Positions 48,207 through 58,650 are shown, counted from the first letter of the stretch. The stretch is DNA of 64,000 bases from Mucilaginibacter phenanthrenivorans (GCF_024721155.1 NZ_JAHVAP010000005.1:434001-498000), one strand, 5' to 3'. The notes: generated by a model from the letters alone, not told the origin. Numbers and translations are program-made.

Positions 48207-50588
48207 TCAATAAATAATTTGAAATTCTGGCGAAACAACTACCGCCCAAAACAGGTCCTGGATTGCGTCGGTATTTGGCGACATACCTAACGATTTTTTA
48301 GCCACAGCAAATTCCTTTTCTGAGGGTAGCCGGCCCAATGCCCTACTGTATAATTCTTTAATCAACAGGTTAGGATCAGAGTATTGTCCCTGCCAACGCT
48401 GTGCACCCTGTTTCAGCACCGCGGTAAGCCTTTCGCCATTCGTTAGCTCCAGCGCTTGAAGCAAATTGGCTTGCGAGTCCCTGCTTGTGGCTACCGTTTC
48501 TCTATTGGGCCTTCCTAATGCGGTTAAAAATTCGTTATTCGCTACAAGGGACGCCCTTACAAATGGATATTTGACATTATCTTTATTTAACGCCTTATCG
48601 ATGGGATTATATTTCATATCGTTCTCAACAAAAACAGGCGATATTACGCTGCTTACAGCATCTGTAAGCTGCTCGGCCGACATCCTTTTTCGTAACATCC
48701 CTCGGAATTTATAATTTGGATTACTCACAAAAGAGACTTCCTTAAAGGCCACAGAGGGCAATTGATAGGTTCGGGAAGTAGCTATTTGATAAATCAATTC
48801 CTTCAAATCAGCTTTGTTAGCCACAAAGTTAAAGGCCATCCAATCCAGCAGATCCTGGTCCCAGGGGGCGTTATCCATAACATCTACCGGCTCCACAATA
48901 CCGCGCCCCATCATTTGTGCCCATATTCTGTTCACAATGGTCCGGTATAATCGCCCATCAGCAGGCTGCACTAAGTTCTCTGCCAATTCACGCTGTTTTT
49001 CGGCGGATGACGCCTTACTATTTATAGTGCCCAGTTGCTTCCAGAGCATTCCTGCATCTACGTATTTTCCGGTTGGCTTATCACACCGGTTTATTTCTAA
49101 TGTACTATCGGCAAACACGTTGGCAAAAGCATAAGCATCAGTTAGTTTCCAATCGCTAATAAAACTATTATGACATGAATTACATTTTAAATTTAACCCC
49201 AAAAACACTTGTGAAACATTTTGGGCTGCCTGCATTTCGTTTTTTTGACTTGCATTTACCACACCGCGCCATCTTATACCCGCCACAAAACCTTTAGATG
49301 CCTCAGTTGGACTAATTAATTCTTTTACAAACTGGTCATAAGGCTTGTTGTTTCTTAATGATTGATACAACCAGTTTGTAATATTAAACCTTCCGCCGGT
49401 TATGTACCCGGTTCCCGTATAATCGTTTCTAAGGGCATCGTTCCAAAAACTTAACCAGTGCATTGCATAATCATCTTTCCTGTTTAGCAGCTCCCTAACC
49501 CAAAGTTCTCTTTTATTTGCGCGGGTATCATTTGCAAAGCGATCAAAGTCCGATGGAGCGGGCACTAAACCTATTATATCCAGGTAAATCCGTTTTAAGT
49601 AAATATGGTCGTTTACAGGGTTAGCCCATTTTATATTGTTTTTTGCAAAATATTTATTGGTCCAAAGATCAACAGGATTAGAAAGGTTGCTTGTTGCTGC
49701 AGGTAAAGCCGGGTTGCGCGGTTCAAGCTTAGCTACGCGAAAGATAACCTGCTTACCATCATCCGGCCACGGGGCACCCTTATTTATCCAAAATTGTATG
49801 AGCGCAATATCTGTACTGGATAGCTTTTTACCCTTGCCCGGCATAACATGCTTATCGTCCTGAGCTAATGATATGCGTTTGTACAACTCACTGTTCGATG
49901 CGTTTCCTGGTAAAATTACCGCGCCATCTTCGCCGCCTTTAAATGCCATGTGTTTTCCATCTAACCTTAAATCGCCCTTCATTTTTTCCGCCCCATGGCA
50001 TTGGTAGCAGTTGTGCGCAAAAATGGCGCGCACATCCGTATTCAATTCCATTTCCTGCTGTTTGGTTAATTTGGCAGAATCAGATTTAATGGCCGCCAAA
50101 TTAAATTGTCTGGCAGCAACCGGTTCATAATCCTTATCCCAGGGCAGGGTGCTTGATAAAAAGTTATCGCCATGGGTGAGGCTGGCGCCAAAATGGCCGG
50201 CTGCCGATACACCTATGGCGGTGGTAAAAAGCACAATGCGGTAAGCCCCAATAAGGCCGCCTCGCGTACGAATCAAATAAAGCATTCCCAACACGGCGGC
50301 GCTCAGCCCGGCCATTATAAAGCCAAGGTATTGGTGGATTTTAAGTATCTGGCCATTGTAATCGCCGTGTTGATAAAGCAACCATCCGAAGATAGCCGAG
50401 ATAATTGCAGAAACCGCGCCGGTTAAAATAAGTACGTTTATGGCCGGGCGGAATTTTGACTGGAAACTTTTTAGCGTGAATAGTTCAAGTATTGCAGCCA
50501 GCAACAACAGGCTTACCGGGAAATGCACCGCCAGCGGATGCAGCCGACCTAAAAACTCCCAAAGCCAAAATGCTTTTTCTGTAGTCAT
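48207..50588 (-). CDS. DUF2231-cytochrome c-DUF1549/DUF1553 protein
   Basis: A 793-residue membrane-anchored protein. Helices at about 18-130 form a DUF2231-like unit (LHPLAVHFPVSLLLLAAILE). A Planctomycete-type cytochrome domain follows (about 185-275) with heme motif NCYQCHGAEKMKG (CxxCH), then DUF1549 (about 310-510) and DUF1553 (about 540-790). A further CNSCHN motif is in the DUF1549 part. Members are thought to act in extracytoplasmic redox or degradation of complex substrates, without a proven reaction. It is the first gene of the operon. Confidence 0.87.
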   Translation of the reverse strand: MTTEKAFWLWEFLGRLHPLAVHFPVSLLLLAAILELFTLKSFQSKFRPAINVLILTGAVSAIISAIFGWLLYQHGDYNGQILKIHQYLGFIMAGLSAAVLGMLYLIRTRGGLIGAYRIVLFTTAIGVSAAGHFGASLTHGDNFLSSTLPWDKDYEPVAARQFNLAAIKSDSAKLTKQQEMELNTDVRAIFAHNCYQCHGAEKMKGDLRLDGKHMAFKGGEDGAVILPGNASNSELYKRISLAQDDKHVMPGKGKKLSSTDIALIQFWINKGAPWPDDGKQVIFRVAKLEPRNPALPAATSNLSNPVDLWTNKYFAKNNIKWANPVNDHIYLKRIYLDIIGLVPAPSDFDRFANDTRANKRELWVRELLNRKDDYAMHWLSFWNDALRNDYTGTGYITGGRFNITNWLYQSLRNNKPYDQFVKELISPTEASKGFVAGIRWRGVVNASQKNEMQAAQNVSQVFLGLNLKCNSCHNSFISDWKLTDAYAFANVFADSTLEINRCDKPTGKYVDAGMLWKQLGTINSKASSAEKQRELAENLVQPADGRLYRTIVNRIWAQMMGRGIVEPVDVMDNAPWDQDLLDWMAFNFVANKADLKELIYQIATSRTYQLPSVAFKEVSFVSNPNYKFRGMLRKRMSAEQLTDAVSSVISPVFVENDMKYNPIDKALNKDNVKYPFVRASLVANNEFLTALGRPNRETVATSRDSQANLLQALELTNGERLTAVLKQGAQRWQGQYSDPNLLIKELYSRALGRLPSEKEFAVAKKSLGMSPNTDAIQDLFWAVVVSPEFQIIY

Positions 50589-50886
50589 ATATAAATTGTT
50601 AGATGCCTTTCAAATAGGGGCTTTAATGGTTAATTGGTCATCTAATATAGTATATAGCCCTGTAAGATATATTCGCTGGTTATTAATATATCAAAAAATA
50701 TAAAAGATTTATCAAATAAAACATAGATACGTTAAGGGGCTATGAGAAATCAAAAACGACTCCGGAGCCACTTATAAATACCCCACCTAAGGTATTGACA
50801 ATACATATAGCTTACGGCACAAATCAAAATTACCAGATTATTGGTTGTGTTTATTGTGGTCCAAACGGACCGAAGCAAGCACATAG

Positions 50887-51057
50887 CTACTGAAAAAAAG
50901 CGACACACGGATTGTCGGAGCCTGGTGCTGCCATGTTCTTATAATGATCGATATTGATCCTCTTAACGATGTCATTTACAATACGGACGGGATGCCCTTT
51001 TGCTACAAGTTCATCCAGGGTAGGCGGAATGGCCTGGATCTGAATCGATAGTATGAC
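50887..51057 (-). pseudogene. N-terminal fragment of an IS1182-like transposase
   Basis: A minus-strand open frame reads IPPTLDELVAKGHPVRIVND and stops in TAG at 50887-50889. It resembles the start of IS1182-type transposases (LDELIPEGHLVRVVNE pattern), cut after about 55 residues. No start codon or ends of the element were found. The remainder of 50589-51456 carries no intact gene. Confidence 0.5.
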
Positions 51058-51177
51058 TTGAAAACTTGTTTTTAGAGATCATAGATCTCCATTATTTATA
51101 CCTAAATATCTGAAATTTAAATGAGTATCCAAATTATTTAATGAAAAATACCCGCTTTTTTATTCAGGATTTCAAGA

Positions 51178-51342
51178 TTACGACTTTCGTAAACCATTGC
51201 TTTTCATCTTGCTTAAAAATTCAGGCGTGACGCCTATGTAACCGGCGATGTACTTTTGTGGCAATTTCATCATCAGGTCAGGATATTTGTTATAGAAATT
51301 CCAATATCGCTCTTCTGCACTGAGGCTGAGAATTTGTCTTTT
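51178..51342 (-). pseudogene. C-terminal remnant of a Crp/Fnr regulator
   Basis: A minus-strand frame from about 51342 to the TAA at 51178-51180 translates as LSAEERYWNFYNKYPDLMMK followed by LPQKYIAGYIGVTPEFLSKM. This is the usual C-terminal helix-turn-helix end of Bacteroidetes Crp/Fnr proteins. The cNMP-binding part is missing; the upstream sequence is not in frame with it. A dead gene. Confidence 0.75.
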
Positions 51343-51456
51343 ACCTCAGGAAGTGTAGGGCCGTTTGGTCCTGTCGGAACGGACGCAGGATAAATGGCAG
51401 GGATATGCAACAATTGGGATGCTTTGTATGCCACAACATTAAAAAAGGGGATAAAA

Positions 51457-52194
51457 ATGATACAGTTATTAAAAAAAGAAGACCAGTTTAATAGAACTAT
51501 ATTCAATGGTAATTTTATTGCAAACAAACCGGTAGCTAATGGAGCCCAAGATAATGTTAAACCATATTCCAGTCTATTTTATTGGAGTCACGCACGAGCA
51601 ATTGACCAATGTGAGTTTGGATTGCATCCGCACGAAGGGTTTGAAATAATGACTTTTGTTTTAGATGGAAATGTATCACATTACAACACGGCAACAAAAG
51701 TTTGGACACCGTTAGAAACAGGAGATTTTCAAGTTATTCAGTCAAATAGCGGAATTCAGCACCAGGAAAGAATTACTAAGGGAACACGGAACTTCCAAAT
51801 TTGGTTTGATCCTAATTTTAATGAAGCAATAAAAAAAGCGCCATCATATACAGATTATCATTGCAAAGATTTTAAACCGATAATTGAAGATGGAATTAAA
51901 ACAATTATTTATGTCGGAAAAGGAAGTATTGCCAATGTGCTTACGCCGGGTTTATCAATCAAACGCCTTTTTTTCGATAAGAAAAGTAAGTATAATTTAC
52001 AATTAAATAAAAATAGTAGTTATACGTTTTATGTTTTAAAAGGCGATACCGTCATAGATGGTAATGCTTTAACATCAGATGATGCGGTTCGAATCTCAAA
52101 TCTTGAAAACCTGGAAGTGGAGTTTGAGATAGACGGTGAATTGTTTTACATTGAAACGCCTTTAGTTCCAAATTATAAAACGATTTGGAGCTAA
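51457..52194 (+). CDS. Pirin-family protein
   Basis: A 245-residue bicupin. I start at ATG 51457 (MIQLLKKEDQFNR) because a good AAGGGG ribosome site is 6 bases before; the 21 codons upstream run through the Crp remnant. The metal-binding cupin pattern is FGLHPHEGFEIMTFVLDGNV followed by SHYN, and GIQHQERI. Pirins bind iron and some act as quercetin dioxygenases. No partner remains: the neighbours are pseudogenes. Confidence 0.85.
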   Translation: MIQLLKKEDQFNRTIFNGNFIANKPVANGAQDNVKPYSSLFYWSHARAIDQCEFGLHPHEGFEIMTFVLDGNVSHYNTATKVWTPLETGDFQVIQSNSGIQHQERITKGTRNFQIWFDPNFNEAIKKAPSYTDYHCKDFKPIIEDGIKTIIYVGKGSIANVLTPGLSIKRLFFDKKSKYNLQLNKNSSYTFYVLKGDTVIDGNALTSDDAVRISNLENLEVEFEIDGELFYIETPLVPNYKTIWS

Positions 52195-52307
52195 TTGAGA
52201 ATCATATTTTGAGTATTTTTCAGTAACAATGTTTCTCGAACTCGAACCAGCACTACCTGGAAACAAACGATTTTCTTATTTAACGATATTTTATCGAATC
52301 AAAAAAA

Positions 52308-52332
52308 CCTGATAAAGTCTTTATTTATCAGG
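52308..52332 (+). terminator. Stem-loop after pirin
   Basis: CCTGATAAA (52308-52316) and TTTATCAGG (52324-52332) with a 7-base loop; the following bases AGTCTTCT are only mildly T-rich. Placed in the gap after the pirin gene. Confidence 0.55.
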
Positions 52333-52428
52333 AGTCTTCTAGTTAGGTACTAGCCAATAAGAAATGGTTGCTCCTAAAAAGCACGCATTTCTTTTTTACA
52401 TTCATTGTAATTAAATAATTTTACTATC

Positions 52429-52644
52429 ATGGAAATAGGAATAGACAGTTTTGCTTCAGCAATGTATGGCACTCTTAATACATTAAGCAGTGTGGATGCT
52501 ATGGAGCAATTGCTCCATAGGATTGAGCTGGCCGATCAGGTCGGGCTTGATGGTTTTGGTATAGGTGAACACCATAAAAAAGAGTTTTTAGATTCGGCGA
52601 CGGCTGTTATCCTGAGCGCAGGTTCCGGAATAGCAAACAATTAA
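52429..52644 (+). pseudogene. Truncated luciferase-like monooxygenase
   Basis: 71 residues matching only the N-terminus of LLM flavin monooxygenases (MEIGIDSFASAMYG, GLDGFGIGEHHKKEFLDSA, then ATAVILSA). A full enzyme has about 330 residues; here the frame ends after GSGIANN. A dead start of a gene. Confidence 0.75.
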
Positions 52645-52848
52645 TTCCATAACACTTTGACCATATTGATTTATTGATTATTAATTCCGTTTTTTTTAAT
52701 TGCCTACACAACGCGGTGCTCCAAAGCGCACGGAGCAGCCTGATCAGGCCTCCCGGAATATCCACCTAGTGCTACAAATTAAACCAAATTTGTTAACTAA
52801 TATCCTGGATTTGGGGTTAAGTTTTTATTCAGATCACGCTCTCCTCCA

Positions 52849-54696
52849 TTAATACCCTCTGATAGTACCGTATACTCCGTATGATTGATCTCCAATGTCA
52901 TACAGTGGGCGGAGTGAGTAAATTCTCCCCTCGTCAGCTAAATGAAATAGGTTGTTATCGGATACTGACAGGTTTTTCAGGATCTCTTCCTTTGTTCCTT
53001 TTAAAATGACCTCAGATGCGGTCTCAAATGCCAGGAGATTGGGACCGTAAAATATGGCCACTACTCTTGGATCATCAGGCATAGCCTTGATATAAAAATT
53101 GTAGTGGAAAACCAGTTTTATTTTTTCATTGTTCTTCCATTTACGATTTATACTGTAATAGGATGAAGGCGAAACATTTGCATTCTGCCTTTGGTCATTG
53201 ACATATATATCTACTTTTCCTGCCCAGGCGGGAATTAAAAAATTAAGATTAAAAACCACCTTCTTCTTTGCTGAAACAGTAAATTCTACCGTGGAGTCTG
53301 TGGGAAAATTGCCTTGTTGCTCCAATACTATACCTTTTTCAGTCCATGCAACTTTGGAGGGAATGTACAGGTTAACCCACAAATCAGAATGGCCATGAAA
53401 ATAAATTCCTGAATTTAATAAAGCAAATGCCTCGATGCTTGTGCCGTTGCAGCAGCGAAAATCATTCTCTTTTAAAAAAGCCTTAACTCTGGGAGAACCA
53501 AGCGGTAAATGATAAACATTATTTCCTGTGAGGGAATTTTGTGTTGGCAACACTGCATTGTAAAATGCATTCATGTACTCGTTGGCATAGATCGGATTGG
53601 CTGTCCATGAAAAAAGCGTTGAAGTTAGTTTCTGCGTGTTGTGTGTTACACATGATTCTGCAATCTCATTTGTCATCGTATTGCTGAGATGGTCAGGCAC
53701 GCCCCAATGTTCTGCAGCGAGTGATGTGGGTGTGACAACATTAGGCCGTGGCCCGCTGCTTGATCCGTTTGCATAGGCGTGATGCTTAATGAGCATATCC
53801 CAGAAATTCACTACAGCATCATGGTATAAATTTTCCTGCGTAATGGAATATCGCTGAGCAAATCCATTGACCAATACTAAATGCGTATTGGAGTGCAGCC
53901 CATTCAAAATATCTTCGTTCTTTGACAGAGGAACGGCAAACCAATCACGGTCGAATATTTTCGCGAGTGCCAGGTGCTTAGGGTCTTTTGAAATTTTGTA
54001 GAGTTTATATAAAACATCGTTCATTGCACCGGATTCGTTTGCAGGATTCGCCTCTGGGGTGTAAAGTACCTTTTCAATGGTTTCCTTATCAAGCCTGGAC
54101 ATTCTGTTATTGACATAAGCCGCCATTTCCACGACCATCACATATGCCTTTTTGTTTTTGGTACGCACAAAAACATCCAGCAGGCCCTGCATGATCTTGT
54201 GATAAGTATAATACGGTGCCCATACACCACCATAGTTTCTTTCCAATATGTCAAATTCGCTTTCCGGAAATGCGCTTAAGTAACCGTTGCCCAAAGCTTG
54301 CTGGCATTTGTATAATTCGTCTATCATATAATTAAGCCGCTTGCTTAATAATGTATCGTGATACTTTTCTACCAATAACGAAGCGGCGGAAAGATAGTGT
54401 CCGGTGAAATGGCCTCTCAATCCAACATCCGGTGCTTCCCAGCCTTCAAGAGGCTTAGCGTTAGAGGGCAATTTTGCATTTACCCTAAAATTGTGTAATA
54501 ACCTGTCGGGGTCAAGAGATTTAACATACCTTGTGTTCAAGTCTTCTCTTTGTTTTATCCATGACGGTTTTAATACAACCGAAGCATAAGGGAAGGGCTG
54601 CGCTTTCCCGATGGCATTATTGACCTCCTGGCCAAATGTTTTTAAATAACCAAAAATGCATAATATTGCAACCGCTAATAATCTAATTTTCATCAC
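52849..54696 (-). CDS. GH127 beta-L-arabinofuranosidase-like, secreted
   Basis: A 615-residue secreted hydrolase with a signal peptide (cleavage near TFGQ). It belongs to GH127 (DUF1680): an N-terminal (alpha/alpha)6 barrel followed by beta-sandwiches. The zinc/cysteine site of the family is visible as NEIAESCVTHN (Glu and Cys) and FRCCNGTS (paired Cys, the first expected to be the nucleophile). It releases beta-L-arabinofuranose from arabino-oligosaccharides. It is the last gene of the arabinose cluster read from the right; next upstream is a GH43 enzyme. Confidence 0.88.
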   Translation of the reverse strand: MMKIRLLAVAILCIFGYLKTFGQEVNNAIGKAQPFPYASVVLKPSWIKQREDLNTRYVKSLDPDRLLHNFRVNAKLPSNAKPLEGWEAPDVGLRGHFTGHYLSAASLLVEKYHDTLLSKRLNYMIDELYKCQQALGNGYLSAFPESEFDILERNYGGVWAPYYTYHKIMQGLLDVFVRTKNKKAYVMVVEMAAYVNNRMSRLDKETIEKVLYTPEANPANESGAMNDVLYKLYKISKDPKHLALAKIFDRDWFAVPLSKNEDILNGLHSNTHLVLVNGFAQRYSITQENLYHDAVVNFWDMLIKHHAYANGSSSGPRPNVVTPTSLAAEHWGVPDHLSNTMTNEIAESCVTHNTQKLTSTLFSWTANPIYANEYMNAFYNAVLPTQNSLTGNNVYHLPLGSPRVKAFLKENDFRCCNGTSIEAFALLNSGIYFHGHSDLWVNLYIPSKVAWTEKGIVLEQQGNFPTDSTVEFTVSAKKKVVFNLNFLIPAWAGKVDIYVNDQRQNANVSPSSYYSINRKWKNNEKIKLVFHYNFYIKAMPDDPRVVAIFYGPNLLAFETASEVILKGTKEEILKNLSVSDNNLFHLADEGRIYSLRPLYDIGDQSYGVYGTIRGY

Positions 54697-54821
54697 GAAT
54701 TTTTAATTTGTTTTATAAGATCAATCAGCACCAATGAGGTATCACGTCCTGTAAGCATAATAACAGTAAGACATATTTTTTCAATTTTTTATTTTTTTTG
54801 CGTTCGTTAATTTACCCTGCT

Positions 54822-56402
54822 TTACTTTTCCTGGGAAATGGAATCTGTTATATGAAAAAAGTCAAAGTCAACCGCTCCCCCTATATTTTTTGTAGCATAA
54901 TTAAACAAAGCAAAACGATAGCCCATAAAATGCGGGAAGGTATAGGCCATTTTTAATTGTGTGCCCAATGGTATCCATGTTTTCCCGTCGAGGCTATAAA
55001 AAAAGTCTGCCACGTCTTTTCTGTTCGTAAAATCGCATTCCGCCTTAAAGTATACTACCTTTTGGTTTAAGGGGATTTTTTGTACTTCCACAGGTTTTCC
55101 GGTGCTTGCATTGATCATTACGACAGCTTTGCTATCCCCGGTTATTTTTACACCAGCCAACCCGTAATTTTTTTGCAGAAGGCCCAAACCCGCAAAATCA
55201 CCATCTTTCATTTTAGCAATATCGAGCGATACCGAACCCGAGCAAACAGGCCCAATAGTGCGTTGTGTCAATGAATTTCGTGCCATCACAAAATCGGTGT
55301 CAATCCTGCCAGTGGTGAGTCGTAAATACCCTTTCCGCGCTGTAACAGACCACAAACTATTATCCGGGTTATGGTTCCATTGCCAAACCAGTGGTAATGC
55401 CAGTTCGCCTTTTTTACGGGTAAACTCGTCCGAAGCCACAATGCCTGGGATCAAACCTTTACTGGCCGGCAGGTCGAGTGTATCCAGCACTTTGCCGTTG
55501 GTGCCCAAAACGGGCCATCCATCCTCCCATTTTACAGGTACCAAATAGGGAATACGGCCCACCGAGCCATAATCACGGAACAAATAAGAATACCAGGCTC
55601 CATTTGGCGCTTCAACCAATCCACCTTGCGCCACGCCCAGATCCTGTAGCCCAATTCGTCCTTCGTACGGGCCGGTGATTTTATCTGCCCGGTGGATTAT
55701 AACAGTGCGTACGTGGCCCGGTGGCCATGTAATATTGAAAAGATAATATTTGCCGTTTATCTTAAACAGCTGGGAGCCCTCCGGACCGAGACCAATGCCG
55801 CCCGAAGGCACGTTTGCCTTTTTAATGATAACCTGGTCTGTTCCGCCAGGCTTTATGCCGGAAAGGTCCTTGTTTAATTCAACTAACCTTAAATCTCCGC
55901 TCCCGCTGATCATATAAACCTTTCCGTCATCATCAAAAAACAAGGAGTGATCACCCAGGTCGGGGGCAAATGACATGGCTTTCCACGGACCTTTTTCAAT
56001 GTTTTTAGTGCTGTAAATGTGCATTTTGCCGGTATTTGCAGAAAATGTGCTTACATAATAGGTGCCATTATGGAAACGAATAGAACTTGCCCACGAACCC
56101 TCCCCATATGCGTTTTTGCCATTTGTGAGATTTAATGCATCAACGTTTCCTAACGTATCATATGCATAACCCACCGTCTTCCAGGTCACCAGGTCGTTCG
56201 ACTTCATAATCGGTACACCAGGACTCATGTGCATCGTTGTGCTGCTCATGTAATAGCTATTACCTACACGCTCTATTGATATGTCCGGTACATCTGCATA
56301 AATAATGGGATTGGTGGCTTTTTGTGCGTATAAACACGGCACTACAAGCGTGATAATTAAGGCCGTCATCCATAGCCTGTAAATGGTATTTCTCATATTC
56401 AC
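54822..56402 (-). CDS. GH43 (subfamily 12-like) enzyme with beta-sandwich
   Basis: A 526-residue secreted hydrolase: signal peptide (cleavage near LYAQ), a five-bladed GH43 domain (about 30-315) and a C-terminal concanavalin-like domain (about 330-520). The acidic catalytic triad is placed at ADVPDISIE (Asp), DLGDHSLFFDDDG (Asp) and GLGPEGSQLF (Glu). Typical activities are beta-xylosidase and alpha-L-arabinofuranosidase; the cluster favours an arabinose role. It lies 38 bases after the GH51 gene. Confidence 0.87.
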   Translation of the reverse strand: MNMRNTIYRLWMTALIITLVVPCLYAQKATNPIIYADVPDISIERVGNSYYMSSTTMHMSPGVPIMKSNDLVTWKTVGYAYDTLGNVDALNLTNGKNAYGEGSWASSIRFHNGTYYVSTFSANTGKMHIYSTKNIEKGPWKAMSFAPDLGDHSLFFDDDGKVYMISGSGDLRLVELNKDLSGIKPGGTDQVIIKKANVPSGGIGLGPEGSQLFKINGKYYLFNITWPPGHVRTVIIHRADKITGPYEGRIGLQDLGVAQGGLVEAPNGAWYSYLFRDYGSVGRIPYLVPVKWEDGWPVLGTNGKVLDTLDLPASKGLIPGIVASDEFTRKKGELALPLVWQWNHNPDNSLWSVTARKGYLRLTTGRIDTDFVMARNSLTQRTIGPVCSGSVSLDIAKMKDGDFAGLGLLQKNYGLAGVKITGDSKAVVMINASTGKPVEVQKIPLNQKVVYFKAECDFTNRKDVADFFYSLDGKTWIPLGTQLKMAYTFPHFMGYRFALFNYATKNIGGAVDFDFFHITDSISQEK

Positions 56403-56440
56403 ATTTGTTTTTTTGTCCTGCTATTCTTAGCTGGTTTCAA

Positions 56441-58555
56441 TTACTTAGTTAATATATTTATTTGAAGTACGCTTACCGAGTAGGCATCGAATGTTCGTGT
56501 AAATTTTTTACTGATCCCGTTTACTTTGCTGGTAACCGGAACTATTTTTTTTGGGTCGCTGATCGTATTTGTGTCCTCGGGCTTGTCGCCTTTTATTACT
56601 ACCAGCATACCTTCTGGTGATAACTTTCCGGCGCCATTTAAGTTGATGTCAACCGATTGAGGCTTGCCTGTTGCATTTACTACTTTAAGAAACAGTTTTC
56701 CTGTTTTGGTGTCCCGGGTAGCTACATAAAACATGGCTGGTATGGGTTCGGGTATTTTGTTCGCCGCGCTGTCGGTTTTATTAGCCGGCCGCGTTTGGGT
56801 TGGTATATTTACACCAGCCACAGGAACTAACTTATTACCAATATAGCTGTTAAACATCTTCTGCACGTAATACGATGGTGACCCATAGCTTGTCAATGCA
56901 TCATAACCTATCAGGTCCGAATCCCACTGCCATGCCTTTGGCGCGGTTGCCGTTGCTTTATTTATATTTACAAACAACGGCGCGTAACATGAGCGGATAA
57001 CCACGTCTGAGTTGCGTTCCATACCCGTCATCCAGGCGGCATCTCCAAGGGCGGCATTTAAATTGGTGGTGGGTATGCCTTCCCGGGTTGCCCATTCACC
57101 TACAAAAACTTTATATCCTTTGCGGTCGTAGTTATCATAATGTGCCGCATCCTCTTCCATTTCCCAGGCAGTGCGGTAATAATGTTCATCTACAATTTCG
57201 GGCTTGCGAATTGTTAATTTACCTCTTCCTCCAAGCCAATCTTTACCGCCGATGCTAGAAATACAGTGCAGGTTAGGGTATTTGGCTTTAATGCCATCAC
57301 AAAACTGGGCAAAACGTCCATTGTAACTGCCAGAGTCGTCAAACCCGTCTTCGTTACCAATTTCCACATAGCTGAGTTTAAAAGGTGCCGGGTGCCCATC
57401 TGCCGCGCGCTTAGCGCCCCAGTATGTGTGTACGTCGCCCGTAACATATTCAATTTCATCCAGCGCATCATCTACATATGGCTTTAAAAGCGGGCCTGCA
57501 TCCACATGGTCGCCGTCGAGCGAATAGCCGGCATGAACAGCAAGCAGTGGTTCCATTTTCAGGTCTTCGCACCATTCTAAAAACTCAAGTAAGCCCATTC
57601 CGTCGGTAGGGCGATAGCCCCATGAGCCAATATGGCCGGGGCGATTTTCAAGCGCGCCTAAAGTAGTTTTCCACGGAAATGCATCGGTCAATTTTGGGCC
57701 TTCAAGGAAATTACCGCCGGGAAAACGTAAAAAACGGGGTTTCATATCAGCCAATAATTTCATTATGTCTATCCGGTTTCCATTTGGGCGGTTATGATAA
57801 GTTGGCGGAAATAAAGAGACGAGGTTAAAATAATAAACACCGGTGCGGTTAGTAGAAATAACAAAACGGGCATCAGATGTTGGTTTAACATCAGCGCTTG
57901 TTGTTAATTTAAGTTCATATTTTTTCCAAAAGCTACTTTTTACCAAATTAATGATCCCCGAAGCATATACCGTTTTGCCATCATTACTTTCTATACTTAC
58001 GGTTATAGGCCCGGCGGTATTATCAGCAATTACCGGAACAGCAACTGTAGGCTTGGGCTCCCAGGGGCGGGGGGGGAATGGCTTGTTGTCCGTACCCTTA
58101 ATATAAAAAGAAGCGTTATAAGTTGTATTAGGCAAAACAGGTATGCCCCAATAACCTTCATTTGCAATACCTGCCCTACCACCGCCTGTATCCACCAAAA
58201 GTCTTAAACAAGTAGTTAACGCGCCATTAATTGCCTGGCGCTGCTGATCGACGGGTACATTGCCGGGGTTTGCGGCAACTAATTGAATTGTGGCCTTCGC
58301 GCCACCCTCCTTGATCAGGCTCCATGCTTCCGGCGTATTTGGGTTGTCCTTAAATATCCTGTTTTTTATCAGCTCAGCATACAAACCCCCATCGTACGAA
58401 TGGTTGATCTCTTCGGTCATCAACCCATACAGTTGCGGACTTACGTTTGCGCCGGGTTTAGTTAAATCAAGCGTAAGCTTAGGGTTTTGCGCTTTTAAGC
58501 TTGTTGCAGTGAACAGGAACAGGCACAAACTTGAAATGGATAATAATTTTTTCAT
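56441..58555 (-). CDS. GH51 alpha-L-arabinofuranosidase
   Basis: A 704-residue secreted hydrolase. Signal peptide (cleavage near LKAQ), an N-terminal CBM4-like sandwich (about 90-240), a GH51 TIM barrel and a C-terminal beta domain. The acid/base Glu is in YVEIGNEDGFD and the nucleophile Glu in KVFVGEWATREG. It removes alpha-L-arabinofuranosyl side chains from arabinan or arabinoxylan, in line with the GH43 and GH127 neighbours. Its signal-peptide DNA is nearly the same as that of the GH43 gene at 58801. Confidence 0.92.
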   Translation of the reverse strand: MKKLLSISSLCLFLFTATSLKAQNPKLTLDLTKPGANVSPQLYGLMTEEINHSYDGGLYAELIKNRIFKDNPNTPEAWSLIKEGGAKATIQLVAANPGNVPVDQQRQAINGALTTCLRLLVDTGGGRAGIANEGYWGIPVLPNTTYNASFYIKGTDNKPFPPRPWEPKPTVAVPVIADNTAGPITVSIESNDGKTVYASGIINLVKSSFWKKYELKLTTSADVKPTSDARFVISTNRTGVYYFNLVSLFPPTYHNRPNGNRIDIMKLLADMKPRFLRFPGGNFLEGPKLTDAFPWKTTLGALENRPGHIGSWGYRPTDGMGLLEFLEWCEDLKMEPLLAVHAGYSLDGDHVDAGPLLKPYVDDALDEIEYVTGDVHTYWGAKRAADGHPAPFKLSYVEIGNEDGFDDSGSYNGRFAQFCDGIKAKYPNLHCISSIGGKDWLGGRGKLTIRKPEIVDEHYYRTAWEMEEDAAHYDNYDRKGYKVFVGEWATREGIPTTNLNAALGDAAWMTGMERNSDVVIRSCYAPLFVNINKATATAPKAWQWDSDLIGYDALTSYGSPSYYVQKMFNSYIGNKLVPVAGVNIPTQTRPANKTDSAANKIPEPIPAMFYVATRDTKTGKLFLKVVNATGKPQSVDINLNGAGKLSPEGMLVVIKGDKPEDTNTISDPKKIVPVTSKVNGISKKFTRTFDAYSVSVLQINILTK

Positions 58556-58650
58556 CTTGAAATTTAATATTATTTATTGTGTTTTTTACACTTATTTTAA
58601 AAGGCCAACGGGGCATTTCCATTATTCGGATTGCACTCAAACATTGGCAG
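58482..58650 (-). repeat. Duplicated leader region, GH51 copy
   Basis: The first 74 bases of the GH51 gene (58482-58555) and part of its upstream region (about 58600-58650) match 60089-60257 in front of the GH43-CBM6 gene. I count about 4 mismatches in the 74 coding bases. Confidence 0.8.

Noticed and set aside
51273..51527. Minus-strand ORF of 84 residues
   Set aside because: Wrong frame relative to the Crp remnant and overlaps the real pirin start.
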